Assembly: GCF_964340395.1 (NCBI RefSeq)
Contig: NC_135565.1
Span: 14,543,709-14,607,708, forward strand
Direction of reading: 5' to 3'
Source of the DNA: Glandiceps talaboti
Lineage: Eukaryota; Hemichordata; Enteropneusta; Spengelidae
Length of the DNA stretch: 64,000 nucleotides
The notes under the pieces were generated by a model that saw nothing but the letters and a program-made list of their open reading frames with translations, made no database searches and was not told the DNA's origin. Both the position numbers and the translations under genes were made by a program. How positions within the stretch are numbered: position 1 is the stretch's first letter; every line of letters starts with the position of its first letter. Shown here one piece after another: positions 39,056-54,000 of this stretch.

Positions 39056-40960
39056 AATTATTTTATTGAAATTCTCAGAGAATTTTATGGAATTTAGGAT
39101 AACAAAGAGATGTGACGTCATCACTTTAAAGTTGTAAACAACATTGACTTGACAAAAATATCCTCTAGTTTTCATATTTTCAGAAATATTTGTGAATAAA
39201 AAACACACTACAGGTGTGTCGCTATATTCTCTGATGTATGTTATAACATTTGTAGATAATTTCAGAAATGTTTTTGTGCAAAATTTAGGGGATTTCTGAA
39301 TTTGAAGATGTTATTAAATAATTTCCCTGACGCCATGTTGAAAGGCGTCCCTAGGTTTGTAATAAATGACACATTCCAAAATGTGTTCAAGATATGTTCA
39401 GGAATTTTTATCAATTTTTTCAAAAAATTGTAAACCAAAATCATACTACAGGGTGTCGCTTGATGCACAGATAAATTTTTTCAATAATGTTGATAATTTT
39501 GTTGATAATTTACAAATTGTCAGTGACTGACATTCAATGATTCATTGATTGAAGCCATATGCATTTCTTTTATCCGAGAATTTCACATTGGTCATTTTTA
39601 TATTTGTGTGTGCAGAATAAATATAAAAAATTACCTGTAAATGTATTGTTGTTTGTTGGAGATATTTCGTTCAGAATCATCCACTAGATGATGATAGATC
39701 GGCTAAAGTTCGATAGTTTCGGCGGGCTTCACCGTTAACGTGTTGGTCACATTTAGGCCATCTTGAAAGTGGGAAATCTTCGTGTTCAAGTGATAGAGGG
39801 CGCTATGACAGTTTTCGCCTGTAGCTGTGTAGAAAGTTCGGCTGAATCGTAAGTTAAAGGGGCTAGGCTGTGTACTTAGTTTGTTCCTTAGATAAGTTTT
39901 AGTTAGTCAAGTAACTTCATTTTCTTAAACCTGCAATAGCTGTAACTGGGACATTTTTAACCAAAGCCATATTCACTAAAGTTTGGTCAATTCCTTATTT
40001 AAAAAAACACCATTGTATCTGTTAATTAGCGTTTAATATTATCTGTAGGCAGTGTAATGGGAAGTTTGGCTTTGAATTTAATTGTCACCATATTAAAAGT
40101 GTACTGATTGTAACTAGTTGAAAAACATGGTCGTCGTTGAGGACGCTATTTTTGGTTTGCACCTGAAAATCAATTTGCTGCGATATATAGCGAATAAAGC
40201 TACAAAAAGTATGTTTACCCACAGGTGAAACAAATATAAATGAGGGAGTTTTGCATGGCCAGTATCTCCACCTGGCTGGGGGATGGGGATCGGAGTAGGG
40301 GATGGGTTGATGGATTTTTCCATTAAGCCAAAAAGTCTCTGACCCCTCTCTGTAAAACCAAACTTGTTTCATTTCATTCCAGTTCTAGAAATGTGTAGAA
40401 TGAACTACTTTACTACATTGTCTGGGATATTCCTCTTGGCTATAAACCCTTTGACCTATAACACTACACGTTAATTAGACCCAGTTCTATTTTTTTCAGG
40501 AGTTCATCTTACTTTAACGAAACTTCATTATACCACCGTAGAATCTCTCCCCCCCCCCCTCGTCATCAAATTCTATTCCAAACTAATTTAAGCCTTGAAG
40601 TTTAAAAACTATTGACAAAAATCTAATTTCAAGACCCAATAACCTTTTAGCAACAACTTTTCATTTTGACACCCTTAGGAACTACCTCAGTAGAATTCAG
40701 ACCAATCCACAAACATTTTCTTGAATTCAAGATTTTATAAGCTGTAATGATTTTTTGAAACAAATCACATACCACTAATGCGATCATCTTGATTTGAAAA
40801 AAAATCTTCCAAAGTATACTCAATATGCAACAACACCCACAAACAATTGCTTAAATATTACCGTATACCTTGCCTCAACTAAAGCTTCTATGGTTCCAAT
40901 AATTGTTCATTATTTAAATTGAACACACCCACTCCCCCACTACACATGCACATACACCCA

Positions 40961-41033
40961 CCCACCCACACACACACACACACGCGCGCACACACACACA
41001 CATCCACCCATACACACACGACACACACACAGT
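40961..41033 (+). repeat. (CA)n-rich microsatellite
   Basis: Imperfect CA run with CACCCACC and CGCGCG interruptions. Confidence 0.85.
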
Positions 41034-41810
41034 GCAATTACAACACTTTTGAACTTCAGTTTGGTCGTGTGTTCACTAGTTGTCTCATTTAAATCAAATG
41101 CATGTGTGTTCAGTGTACACAAGAATTTAAATTTGTTATGTCTACTGTTAGAGCCATGATAAAATCATATACAATACACATATACACTTATTGCTGTAAG
41201 AGCCATTCTTCACATAATGAAATACTCTGATGGTGTATAATATACATGCACACAATAATTCACTGAAATTACAAAACTTGTTTTATTTCATTTCAAAGTC
41301 TAGAAAAATGTAGTGTATATGAAATAATTGAGAAAGTAAGAAATGCTATCAAAAGATAAAGCTCCTTCTTTGCAAATTAACCAAATTATATCACCAAGTT
41401 TCTAACATTCATTTGACAGTCTGTGTTGAAGCTATAATTAAAGTGGACATGGATTTAAGATTTAGTAACTATTTTCGATTTTTAATTTATAAAACAATTT
41501 TATCAGTGGTCCCTACTTGAAAAATCAATGTGAAACATTGTGAAAGTACATAATCACAGTTGTAACTTTAGGTTTCATACTTTTGTGATATGAATATTCT
41601 TTGGTAAATCCCATATCTGTGTACAAAAACATTATCTAGTGTTCATTCTCAAATTAAGGTGTCGCCCTCTAGAGTTGAACTCACTTTGACCTCACTGCTA
41701 TTGCACTAAAACCCTATATTGCATCTGGAACACTGTCACTTTACATTCTTTCTACAAATGTTCATATTATGGTCTATTAAAAGTGACACCTCATTTCATT
41801 TCATTTCATA

Positions 41811-41990
41811 AAGGGGAATGCCACTCTGGAAAATAAAGGTATTTTAATAAACTGTGCATTCTGGAGACTCACTTCATGATTTCACATTACATAAATTTCA
41901 CATGAATACCAAGAAACACTGATTGAAACCTTATTTCCAATAGTACTCCACTGTTGCATCATGGGACTTTATGTACTAGAGTAGTATTCG
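41811..41990 (+). mobile_element. AAGGGGAAYGCCACTC family, partial copy
   Basis: Starts AAGGGGAATGCCACTCTGG and follows the family through TTCTGGAGACTCACTTCATG and CCACTGTTGCATCATGGGAC. The right end is not recognisable. Confidence 0.7.
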
Positions 41991-42233
41991 CCTTTAATGC
42001 AAACAGCACAGCAATATAAGCATAGACATATCTTGATTCTTTCTAAAAGACATTTTTCTACATTATCAACAGAATTTATATATTATCCCTGCACTTCTTA
42101 ATCTGTACAAATACTATAACAATGCACACACTTCACTAAATATTAATTCAAATTCTTCCTAAAAGCACAAAAAATTGTATGCACATTATCTCTGCAATTC
42201 TTCTTCAATAACATAATATAAAAAGTGAAGAAC

Positions 42234-42281
42234 ATTTCTACTCAGAGTCAACAGGACGTTGTTGACTCTGTGAGTAGAAAT
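42234..42281. repeat. 48-bp hairpin
   Basis: ATTTCTACTCAGAGTCAACA is followed after a few bases by its near-perfect inverse. Confidence 0.8.
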
Positions 42282-43856
42282 TTTCATTTCTAAGTATGAA
42301 CCCAAAGTACATGAACATTCATTCTTACATAATATAGAAACATAACAATGTATCCTTAAATACATTCAGCAGCTCGGTTAAAATATAGTACATGTAAAAA
42401 TTAGTTCTTTTATCACTACAAATGGTTCTGATTACTTACAGGTAATATGTAATCACCTATTCAGCTGAACAGGCTTTGTTCAACTATCCATCTCGCCTAA
42501 CAGTATATTTAAAGGTGATTCAAAATGCTCACATGCTCAGCAAATGGACTCAAAATTAAGTAACCAGAACCATTGGTTGTGATACAAGAACAAATGATTA
42601 CTAGAACAATACATGCTACACTTCACAGAGTGCAATGTCTCTTGATTCTTTCTAAAATAGCTACTTATATTTTACTCTATAGTAGTTATCTTAGTCTGCA
42701 TTTCAGGCTTTAAAATAAAATAAACATCAAATAGCAGCACTACAGTACCTTGATTCTTTCTGATAATATTGAAATGTGGTCTCCATCACTAGTCATGGTG
42801 AGAGTCATGCTGGTTTACAGACATAATGTCCGCAATGTAAATTATGTCATCTCAATGAGGGCATATTTACATAATGACTTGATTTGCATATATTAGGTTG
42901 AAGTACATTAAATTTCCTCATTGCAATCAATCAGTTTGAGTGATTTCATCAAAGGGAAAAAAATGTTTGAGCACATAATTTATAAACCTTAATAATTCCT
43001 TCACATTATAACTATTATAATCAATAGGGAACTTGCAATCCAGACTGAGCATGCTCAGATGCAAAGGAGTATGGGATTATTTGTGGTTATCGTAATACCT
43101 AATCTGGAGCTATCGATTGAATAAACCTCCCACAATGGTCAGGGTGACTATGAATTGATCATTCGTTGTTGCAAACAATGTAACAATATTGTTTACATTA
43201 CCAATTCATTAGTATTTATTATCTCATTTCCCATGATGCAACATTCAACATGGCGGATTTAAAAGTTCCCTATTACTGCGATCACGATATAAACAAGCTA
43301 ATTATAACAAAGAACACAGAAAAGATTTCAGTCGCATACAAATTCAGTCAACGGCATTTGACACAATCTAATTTTTCTCAGTCTATAATATTTTCTTGAA
43401 TGATATAATACTATAAATAATGAAATGTCCTAATTCAGTAATACAAACTTCTCTTGAAAATACAGCATCTGGGTAAAAAAATATTGGTCCTCGGTTTATT
43501 GCATTTACATTTATTTCAGTACATATTCTTCTGAAATATAACTTGTCTGATTAATATAAATGGCTGCTTCAATGAATTGTGTTGCAAAAAGGGCTTTTGC
43601 AATGTGACAGTGGCTATTGAGGTTTTGGCTTAAATCAAGATAGACACAAACTAAAACTAAATTGTATTGTTGTCGAATGTGGTAGATTACACAAGTAGGT
43701 GACATCAATCTTATGTGGATATAATCAACCTGTAACCAAGATAGCGTAAATACAAAATGTATATATTGGAAGTTCCAAAAAATATACTCAGTAATACCAT
43801 GGAAATCATCAGAAATGCCACCCTACTGTGAGTACAGTTAAACCAATATCCATTTA

Positions 43857-44090
43857 ATAGCTCATATCAACATGTCACAACAATAGCTTTAGTTTGTGTT
43901 TATCTTTAAGTTAGTAAACTGAGACCTCGGTTGCCAGAGTAGTATATCAACATATTGAACAATAGTTTTAGTTTGTGTCTATCTTTAATAGGAAACTTAG
44001 ACCTTGGTTGCCAGAGTAGTATGTCAACATATTGAACAATAGTTATAGTTTTTGTCTATCTTAGTAAGTGGAAACCTAGATTGTCACTGT
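43857..44090 (+). repeat. Tandem repeat of about 83 bp, three units
   Basis: AACAATAGTTTTAGTTTGTG, ATCTTTAA, GAAACTTAGACCT and TTGCCAGAGTAGTAT recur in order, with decay in the third unit. Confidence 0.8.
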
Positions 44091-45212
44091 TGTAATTTCA
44101 GCTCACCTGCCACATTTTATATTGATTAATATGAAAATATAATTTTTAGTCACAACCCTCCAAACAAAATTATGTTATCTAAAATAAAAACTTTCCAGAG
44201 TAGATATTTCAGAACTGATAACTTAATAATTTCATAGTACATAAAATCTTGGCACTCTCATGATAAGAAAAATTTCTACAGTAATCTAAATTCTATTTGG
44301 ACAGTAAGCCATTTTTCGTATGACGACAGATCTCACAAAATCTCGCATGACCCATTGCATTCATAACAACCACTTGAGGGTGGTCAAGCTGAAAGTGTCA
44401 AATGCTTAGCAACACTATTGTTCTCAACATCATATCGCACATGGCCACGGCGAAAGCTTGGCCACGATCACATGTTTGACAAATGTTGTTGCTTGGCATG
44501 TTTGCATATCTCGTGAGATCTGCAACAAAATGTAAAATCCTTTACTGGTTGAAGAAATCCATTTAAATACATCAATGAAGACCTGAATGTCAACATTGGT
44601 ATCCAGGTCCTAGCTTTATGAATTACATTTATTTGACTTGTCTATATAGACATAAGCAATCACCTATGTCATTCCATTATAATACACCTTTGATAATGCT
44701 GGTGAGATGTTAGCAACAACAGTTTGACATTATTCTGAACTATTTTCTGACTGTGGAGTCGCAATATTCATAAAAAAACATCCATTCCTGTAATTATACT
44801 ACATGAATAGCACTGCATACAACATACTAAACATATCCTGAGACACTGAATAACACTTCCGATATTTCAATTGGTAGGTGTTTTTAAGATATGAGTGTTG
44901 GGCTTAACTTTTGACTATCATGGAAATACCACAAAATGAAATTAATTTGCCAAGTGCATCTTTGATTATTCATTGCACTCAAATATTTGAAGACAGGATG
45001 AAACGTTGCAAACGTATGCATGTCAAACTCATTGCATAGCTTAACAACAGGTAAGCCCTTATAGTATCGGATTACTCCATAGACTGTGACACTGTCTTTT
45101 ACATCATAATATATGCTTAAAGTACAGGTAAAAGAGTACTAGCACCATTTGGTCTCAGTTCAATCATGCTATTTCAAGATTTTCATATAAGAAAACTCTC
45201 ATTGCCTGCCTG

Positions 45213-45239
45213 TGTGTGTATGTGTATGTGTGTGTGTGT

Positions 45240-45270
<31 letters not shown>

Positions 45271-45292
45271 CATGTATGTATGTGTATGTGTA
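45213..45292 (+). repeat. (GT)n microsatellite
   Basis: Imperfect GT run with ATGT interruptions. Confidence 0.9.
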
Positions 45293-45829
45293 TTCACAGG
45301 AATGCAAAAGTAACAAGTAATGCTGTTATCAACTACATGTAGAATGATCATTGACATTTTCAATTCTTTATCAAAGGCATAACTATTAAATATATTTTTA
45401 CGTGTTTGTGTGCTCATCATCAGTTCTACCACCGGGGTATAGATCACAGTTTAATCAAAAACAATTATTCATGTTACAAAACATTCCATACAATACTTTC
45501 TTATCAAATCTTCAAACTTTAAATATTTGTAATATTTATAGCTGATATGCAAATAATCCATATCTTTATAATATTATCTAAAAACCTAATTTATTTTCAT
45601 TTAAGTTTTCCATGAATCTAAATTCATAATCTGTATTATGTACATTATTACTAAATGTCCTTATGAGACAAAGTTATCTTTAAGTGTACCTAGTAGTTAC
45701 TGGCTTGGCTTTCATTCAAAGTGAACATATGTGAGTTGGACGACTATAATGATGCTTTCGATTATTCTATTCAGTTATGGCTTCATATCTGTCTGCAGAT
45801 ATCAGCTGCTCGGATAGTTCAAGTTACTT

Positions 45830-47953
45830 TTACTGTGCTATGGCTTCATCTCTGTCCACAATTACCAGGTAGATTCCATTTCTTGGTGACAAAGTAATTC
45901 CTGCATCAACTTTTAGAGGTACCTGTGAAAAAAATTGAAGAGCATAATTCATCAAGTAACACTTTACATGTACACGACTGCTTTACAAACATTTTCATTC
46001 AATTTTCATTTAATTAAGTTTAAAAAAATACATCTTTCTTGATATCCATGTGACAATCACAGGAAAGGGATACTTTAAAGGGGAACGCCACTCCAAGAAA
46101 TCAAGGTATTTTCAAACACATTGGGTTCTGGAGACTCATTTCATGATTTCTCATCACACAAATTTAACTCGATTGTCTAGAATAACCAAATTTAAACTCT
46201 ACCTCAATTCTACTGTTCTCATACTGGTCCACTGTTGCATCATGGGACGACTTAACAGATATACATATTCATCAGATGCACAATCAATCAATATTCATGA
46301 TTCCTAAGTGCTTATTTCCTATAGATAAACAGTCACGAATATGCATTGTAAATCTAATATTATATTATACCAGTATATTGATGGCGCAAATCGAGAGATC
46401 TAATTGGTCTAGACATCGAACTAGCACGGTTGGCACGCGTCCAAATTTTGTTCGTCTACGAGCGTTGCGTTGTAATCCGCCATGATACTGATAGTAAACT
46501 CTTCGAATTGTCAGAGGAGGATTTTCTCTCAATGAGACAATATTTTATGAGAAATTATGAAGGAAATTTCGAAAGCAACCAAGTCATTGCATATTTTTTC
46601 AAATCATCGCCTACTACATGTACTAAGGTCAAGGCATGCATGAGATCGGTCCCAGCCTCGGCGCGGCTGGAGTGAAAAGATTGGTGAGCTGTCCTGTCCT
46701 GTCATAAAAATGAAGCAAGTGAAAGAGCTTACACTGGCCGACATACCATTAATCTAAATAGAAATTTGTCTGGGATCCTGTCCTAGAGTATCAGTCATCA
46801 ATCCGAGAGGGAAATCCTCAAACCCGAAAATCTACTAACATAACTTCCAGTAATATAAATACATTGTAAATATCAACCTGTCTATCACTTCACCGAGTCG
46901 TGAATTCGGCCGGGAACGATCGAAGCACGCTGTATTTAAAACCACTTCAAGTTTATAACTTGAGTCAAACAGGTTGTTTATTCATCACTGTGCACTTTTA
47001 ATGAGCCGATCAATGTACAGATTATCCCTAGAAACGACTAGCAGATAAAATAAATCCAGTCGCTGCCCGACGTTCACGTTGAGGCCAAGATCAGCTGTCT
47101 TGAAAGCAGCGTTATTGTTATGCAAATTAGTCACAGAGGCGCATATGAAACGAGAAAACGTTAGTTCTTATCTTGTTTTCGATATTTTCAATATACTAGT
47201 AATAGTATAATAAAATAGCGATAAACCTACCCCTGGGGAAGGTATACCACTCGGTTCTGACCAGTGAACTCAATATATGCACTCGCTATCGCTCGTGCAT
47301 ATATTTCGTTCACTGGTCAAAACCTCTTGGTATACCATCCCCAGGGGGTGGTTTATTGCTTAAATATTGATGTCTGCTAAGGCTCATGAGGCAATGGTGC
47401 ACCGCTAAAAGAACATGTATGAGGTGAAAGAGAGTTTCAATTTGGTGTTTCTTGGCAATTGATTGAAATTTATGGGATTTGAAATTGTAAAATGACTCTC
47501 CAGATCTCAAAGCTAATGAAGATACCTTTATTTCCTGGAGTAGCATTTCTCTTTGACTGAAGAATTAAACCCAATTATATATGTATGTATGTATGTATGT
47601 ATGCATGCATGCATGCATGCATGCATGCATGCATGCATGTATGTATGTATGTATGTATGTATGTATGTATGTAGGTATGTGTGTATGTATCTCCTCCGGT
47701 AAGGCTTCCTTGTCATTTTTTCAATTATATCTATAGTATTTTAGAATATAAAAATTTACCTCTGTCTGTGAACATGTTTTAAACTTAAACTTCTGTAGTA
47801 TTCTTGATAATGCAATTTTCATCTCCAGTTGTGCAAATCTTATTCCAATACAATTTCTTGGACCATGACTAAATGGTAAATATGTGTATGGATCTCTTCC
47901 TGCTTTGGCTTCTGCTGTAAATCTGGATGGGAAAAGATATCAGTGACAATGTC

Positions 47954-48020
<67 letters not shown>

Positions 48021-51000
48021 ATAGTAACATACAAGTGACCTAGTGGCTGAAATAGCTCAGTCTACAGTTTTTTTATTTTGTTACTGTACATAAATGTACA
48101 GGAGTTAGACAATGTGAATATCTGATCTCCAGTTGAATTATGTTACATGTACATCAATTATCATTGCAATCCAACGGTCACTCTCACAGAAGAAGATGAA
48201 AATAGTAAAAGTTGACAGGCAACGGATGACAGATGAGATACAATGGATGATGACAGAGAATCAACTTGTTGGTGACAGTGTAGCTAATAAAGGTACTTAA
48301 GGTTTTATAGTGTTCATACTCTTTCAGGGACTAATACTTTGGGATACAGATAAAATACTTTACTACGGTTTACTATCAATTGTTTGTTTTGATCAAGCTT
48401 TCAGAGTCTATACCTTTATCAAAACTGCATTAGCTGTAACTGATTAAAGTAGTTTTTAATCAGACAACTAACAATATATTCACTGAAAATTGTTAAAATA
48501 TCGAATTTTGATACTTCACATTTTTAATAATTAGAGTTTGATTTTATCCATAAGGTGTACAGTAATAAGTAAAAATCATAGCTGCACTGGGTTGCTGACT
48601 TTACGGCGTAGACCAAAAATCATTTTGATGAGATCACGTTGAAAATGTGAGCAGATGTCAGCATACTTTCCATTTCAAAATGTTGCAGGCGTTGCTACAT
48701 TTGCTGATTTTGATGGCATTGAGGTACTTCTGAACAGTTCTTGGGTCTTGAAGCCCAATTTTGTGGCAGTTAAGGTTTAATTTAGCAGAAAAGTCCACCC
48801 AACTTTGCGATTCAGAACTGAATTGCTTCTATCTATTTGTGTTTACATTACAGAAGTTGTAGCATAATTGCTTCCAGTTAAACATCAGATCGACAATATG
48901 TACAAAAATAGAAGAAAAAGCACTCAAAATCACAGCAAACACTACAATTATTGCAGCTACATGATTAAGTACTTGTCTGTATCTATATCCAACACTATGC
49001 ATGGCAAATTGTTTATTTTCCATTTGAAGTTGTCCGAAGTTGAGTTAAAAATGTCATATCACATGAGAGAAATACCAACTTGAAGGTATGCCAGTTTGTA
49101 CTGTAATCTCATTAGCATTGCATATCTAATGTTTCTGGGTTAAATCTTTCTAAACATTACCAAATAATATATTTTATATCTTAGTATTCTTACCTTTCTG
49201 GGTCGAATTTTTCAGGATCTGGCCAGTATTTTGGGTTGTGATGGATACCATAGACTGGAACATCGACATGCATTCCTTTGGGAAAATGAATTCCATTGAT
49301 AGTACAGGATTCAAGACACTGACGATTAAATCTGGAGAAGAAAATATCAACAAAATTATGAACTTGTTGTGAATCTGCAATTATTTTCTTAATGCTTTGC
49401 AGCCATAATTTGGGATAGACATACTTGGGTTAAACTTTACAAATGTCTTTTGCAACTAATGGTTTACATTCTGATGAGATGTATATACAGGAATTTCTGC
49501 AGGCTTATAAAAAAACAATACATGCAATATATCGATCTTGGGTTAAATGTCCAAAATTGTAGATTACATTTGTATGCACTTTTGCAAAAATACGAGTCTT
49601 GAATCATTATTTGTAAATATGACTATGAGAGATGAGGACTCAGAACATTGTTATGTGAATTATTTCAAATCTGTTATCTAAAGATGTGATTATATTCTTC
49701 ACGGCATCTTTCAAACTTTCTGAAATTTGTTTAATAAGTTAATAAACTGGGGAAAGAAAGAAAACAATAGAAAATACAGTTTCATCCCACAACAAAAAAG
49801 TTGAATTCTAGATAACATGATTGCTGCTTCCTGTGCACATAGTGAGCTACAGAAACTGATTGTTTTAATTACAGATATGCAGTGAGTAGGTACTAGAGTT
49901 GTATTTGTTCTTGATCACATAGGTAGTGAAATTTTATTTATCACAAACACACAGTAAGCGATGTTTGATGACATCATTCAAATGAAACTGACCTTTGACC
50001 TGGTGGATACATTCGTAAAGTTTCTGATATCACCATTTCCATATATGGCATTTTTTGGACAGCATAATAATCCAAATTTGTCTATAAGAGAGAGGAAGAA
50101 AACCATGGAATTATTTCAGGATGTTTTACATCACTAATAAAATGTAACTAAGGAACACTCAAAGAAAACTGTTTCTGACCAGAAATTTACATGATTTGAG
50201 ATACCCCCCGCCCCCCAACGTACCACTACCAAGTGAATTCATATGCCATGTAAACAAGCCAACTTCAATGTGGTGATTGGTACACTTAAGAGGGGTTTCA
50301 TTATGATCATTTTGTAAACTACCCCTTGCAAAATGATCATGCTAATACAATTCTCGTTTATTATTCAAAACCTTAGCATGAAGAAAAATAGTTCCACATA
50401 ATATGCAAATAGTTCCACATATGCAAATTGTGGATGAATATTCATGAATCAGAATAAAAGCAGGTGAGACATAAGATGCCACCTTTTCCTTGGCTACTAA
50501 CCAAAAAGTAAAGGAGTGATGAGAGCAGTGAGAAGTGTAAACCTGGAGCCTCAGGAAATGTCGCCGAATGCTGACAATAAGTGTACGACTCCCATCCATC
50601 ACAATCACACTGTATGAGATGGTCACATTAACATGTTGGTCCCAATTTGTAAAGGGCAAATTTTCAATCCCGGGTCAATGTCTCAACTCTCCCAATGTGT
50701 TTTAAGCCAACTTTTTCATGAATTCAGTCCCAAAAACACAAGTATTTAAAAAATTACAGTCACAGATTTCTTTCCTGTATGTTCATAATACCGTTGTCCA
50801 ACATCAGGTGGTAAAAATCTGTAATACGCTCTAAAATGGATACTCATGATATCATACCTCGCCTTCTAACATGTCTTCCACTTCCTGTATAAGTCTCTCC
50901 TGAACATCAGGATGTCTTGCTAATAAATATGCACAGTACGATAACGCATTTGCTGTTGTATCAAAAGCTGCAATATTCAAAAATATATATATTAATATAT

Positions 51001-54000
51001 TAATTGTATATGAATACTAGTATAACATATACTTTGTAGCATGTCATAATTCTTGGTACCTGAAAGAGAATATTCCTGCTTATAGTCATATCAGAAAAAT
51101 AATGAATATTTCATTTTTTGGATGACATCATAACTTCCATTCCAAATGCTTCACATGCATAATTTAGTATAGGCACGCATGAGAATGCGTCAACCTTCTT
51201 GTTCTATTTTGACCCTCTGGCATGAGGTAAAATGCTATTGCAAGTACTGAGAATTGCTTTTCAAGAAATGATGTGCTTGGTGACAGCATTTATCATATGT
51301 TCTCAAGTCTGAAGGCAAGACTAACAAGTCTTCTGTATTCGAAGGTATAGACCCCAAAAACAACATATATTGCGCTGTTTTTGATGTCTAACATATGGTC
51401 CTACAATGTTACATGTACAAGAAAGGTTATCCCTTATAACATTACTGTAGACAATTAGAATACAGACCCTATTATCAAACAAAACAGTTATTGAGCAAAT
51501 TTAAATTTGACCTTGAAGATAAAGGTCAAGGTCAAAAGTATGTCAAAATAGTAAGCTTACCTCTAACAATTAATGTACACATTTGAAAGATGTCTCAAGG
51601 TATAACAATTCCAAAATTATTGACAAAATTGCTATTTGACCTTAAAAGACTAATAACTTGTGCTTGTAATTTATGTAGCAGTTTCGGGCATAGTAATACT
51701 TTGCTTAATGCTTTTTGAACACATTTTGCGTACTTCTTTCATAAAAGTGTACATCGCTAATAAACTGGACAATTCTGTAGATTGCCTGGAATATCATACA
51801 TTGTATTTGTAATTTAAAATTTGCATTCTGGAACTGAGACGATTATTTCAACTATTTCTTTGACTGTTTATAGATTCCTTATATCACAACAATCTGTTGA
51901 CTTCATTTTTCTAAAGACAAAATTGTGTTGCAACACACAAAAAGTTTCACGGAAACAGAGAATTCTGAGATGAACTGTTAAACAATGCATACCTGCCAGT
52001 AGGAAGACCATGACTTGAGATCTCATTTCAGATGAAGTAAGTTTAGCTTTGGAAAATGTTTCATAAGATGTCTTCAAGTCACTAGTTCCATTGGACTTCT
52101 TAACTCCATCTTTGTTTCCTTCACACGATGACTTCACATCATTAGTTCCATTGGATTTCTGGACTTTATTTTTCTTTCCTTCACTGTTCTCATTTGCAGC
52201 AGCTGCTTCAATCAGTAAACTAACAAAATCCTTTCTTTCCTGATAGAAAACAAGATTTACTCTATTTGACGTGTACAGAGATGAGGGACGGTATCTATGG
52301 GAGCATTCCTTGTGATCATAATAAACAGCGCCACCTATCACAGAATGAACAAGATCGTTTGCTAACGAAAGCTCTAAGTGTATCAAAGCCAAAATTAAGA
52401 AAGATAAACTATATTAAAAAGTAAATACTAAACAACATAAATGTGGACATGATGTTTGATTATGATTTACTATATTAATTTATTCACACTGAATGGTTAG
52501 CATAGCCATAAATCTCCAACATGTACTTACTTCACCATGTGATTGTTGTCTTGAACGAATCACCTGATCAATAGTTTCTTCAAAGAATTTCATTGTGGGA
52601 CCTCTCTGTTTCCGTACAGCAGCTGCTGCTAGTGGCAACAGGAATGGAAATACAGCTGCAAAGGAGAATTATAGAGTAATGTTTTAGTCCCCATTTTAAT
52701 ACATGGAGATGACATTTTCAAATGAAAATGGAACTATTTTGTTGCATTTGTAGGATAAATGTTAGGAGAGATAAAATGTGTCATTTTGTATGTGTGCTGG
52801 CCAAAGTGTCTGTATTGTGTTTTGTAATTTGCAAAAATAAACATTGTTTAAGATTAAACAAGTGCTGACCTAGCGGTCGATATAGCTCCGCTGTTTTTTA
52901 TTTTTGTTACATCAATGTATAGAAGATAGACAATGTGAATCTCATATGTTTTCTAAAAACAGTTCTACAATGCTACAATTAAGAAGAACCATAGTAGTTC
53001 ATCGTATTCCATTAATTTCACATATAAACCTGGTCAAAAACATCCCTACAAAACATATACCGGGTACATCCTATCATAATTAGCTTATGGCTTCAAAAGA
53101 AAATGTCTTCATTCTACGAGTACTGGAAATTGTTCATTATGGTTGTCGTTCTTTACAGTGAGTGGAGATATAAATATCATTTTCTCAATCAACAACAATC
53201 ACCAATATTCTATCAAATATCTCTCATTGCTGACATTTTGGCAAATAATGCAAAATATACACTTTCAACGTCAAAATATGCATATGGTGGTATTAAAAGG
53301 TAACTGCACTTATTTCTAGGTTTCTTATGATGACCCTACAATACTGCAATCCAGCAAAGTAATTAAAAATAGGATGCCCTCTATGGCAGGATTTGAAAAA
53401 TCACAGCATCATGGATGGTGACACCACAAGTGTGTATCTGAGTGAAAATTATCATTTATCGATGAAATTTGGGAACTTTAATAAAACAAATATTCAAAGT
53501 TAACTTTTGACCTTCATTGTTATTTCTAAAGTAATTCAGACTGTTTATGCATGATTATGTAATCAACAGATACACATACACATAGGGGTTAACTCTTAGA
53601 CCTTTTTTTAAATTTTTAACTGACCGACCAACCGACCCATAAATTCAGAAGTGTATGGTGATGAAGAATCATTGCATTAAATATGGGGGTCCTACAAGGA
53701 TATGCTGAGTTACCACGGCAATACTTACTTGACATGAAATATCGAACGCTTCTGAAACTGAAAGACTGGAATACTTTGTGAGCATTGATACTGAATTGAT
53801 TATTGAGTTCATTCTGTGATTCTGTATCAATACCAAATGCTGCCGAGGCTATCACATCTAACGTATAGTTACCAAATGTCCTGTACAAGATACAAATCAT
53901 ATTTCCCCAGTATCACATATCTATTAATATTCTCTTGTTTGAACACTGCACACTCGCCTAGTTTTAAACTCAGGCACTGCACAATGGCAGCGATAATAAC

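Larger units (their letters stand above)
39056..45829. other. Gene-free region between TRIM-C and the P450
   Basis: No exon, RNA gene or recognisable protein is seen. Both neighbours end here (convergent 3' ends). Contents: a CTCF-core-like AGAGGGCGC at 39795-39803, a CA/GT-rich tract at 40,961-41,033, a MITE relic at 41,811, a hairpin at 42,234, an approximately 83-bp tandem repeat at 43,857 and a GT microsatellite at 45,213. Confidence 0.5.

Noticed and set aside
46050-46675. Overlapping small + strand frames near 46.1-46.7 kb
   Set aside because: They lie in the last P450 intron, partly inside a MITE copy, and resemble no known protein.
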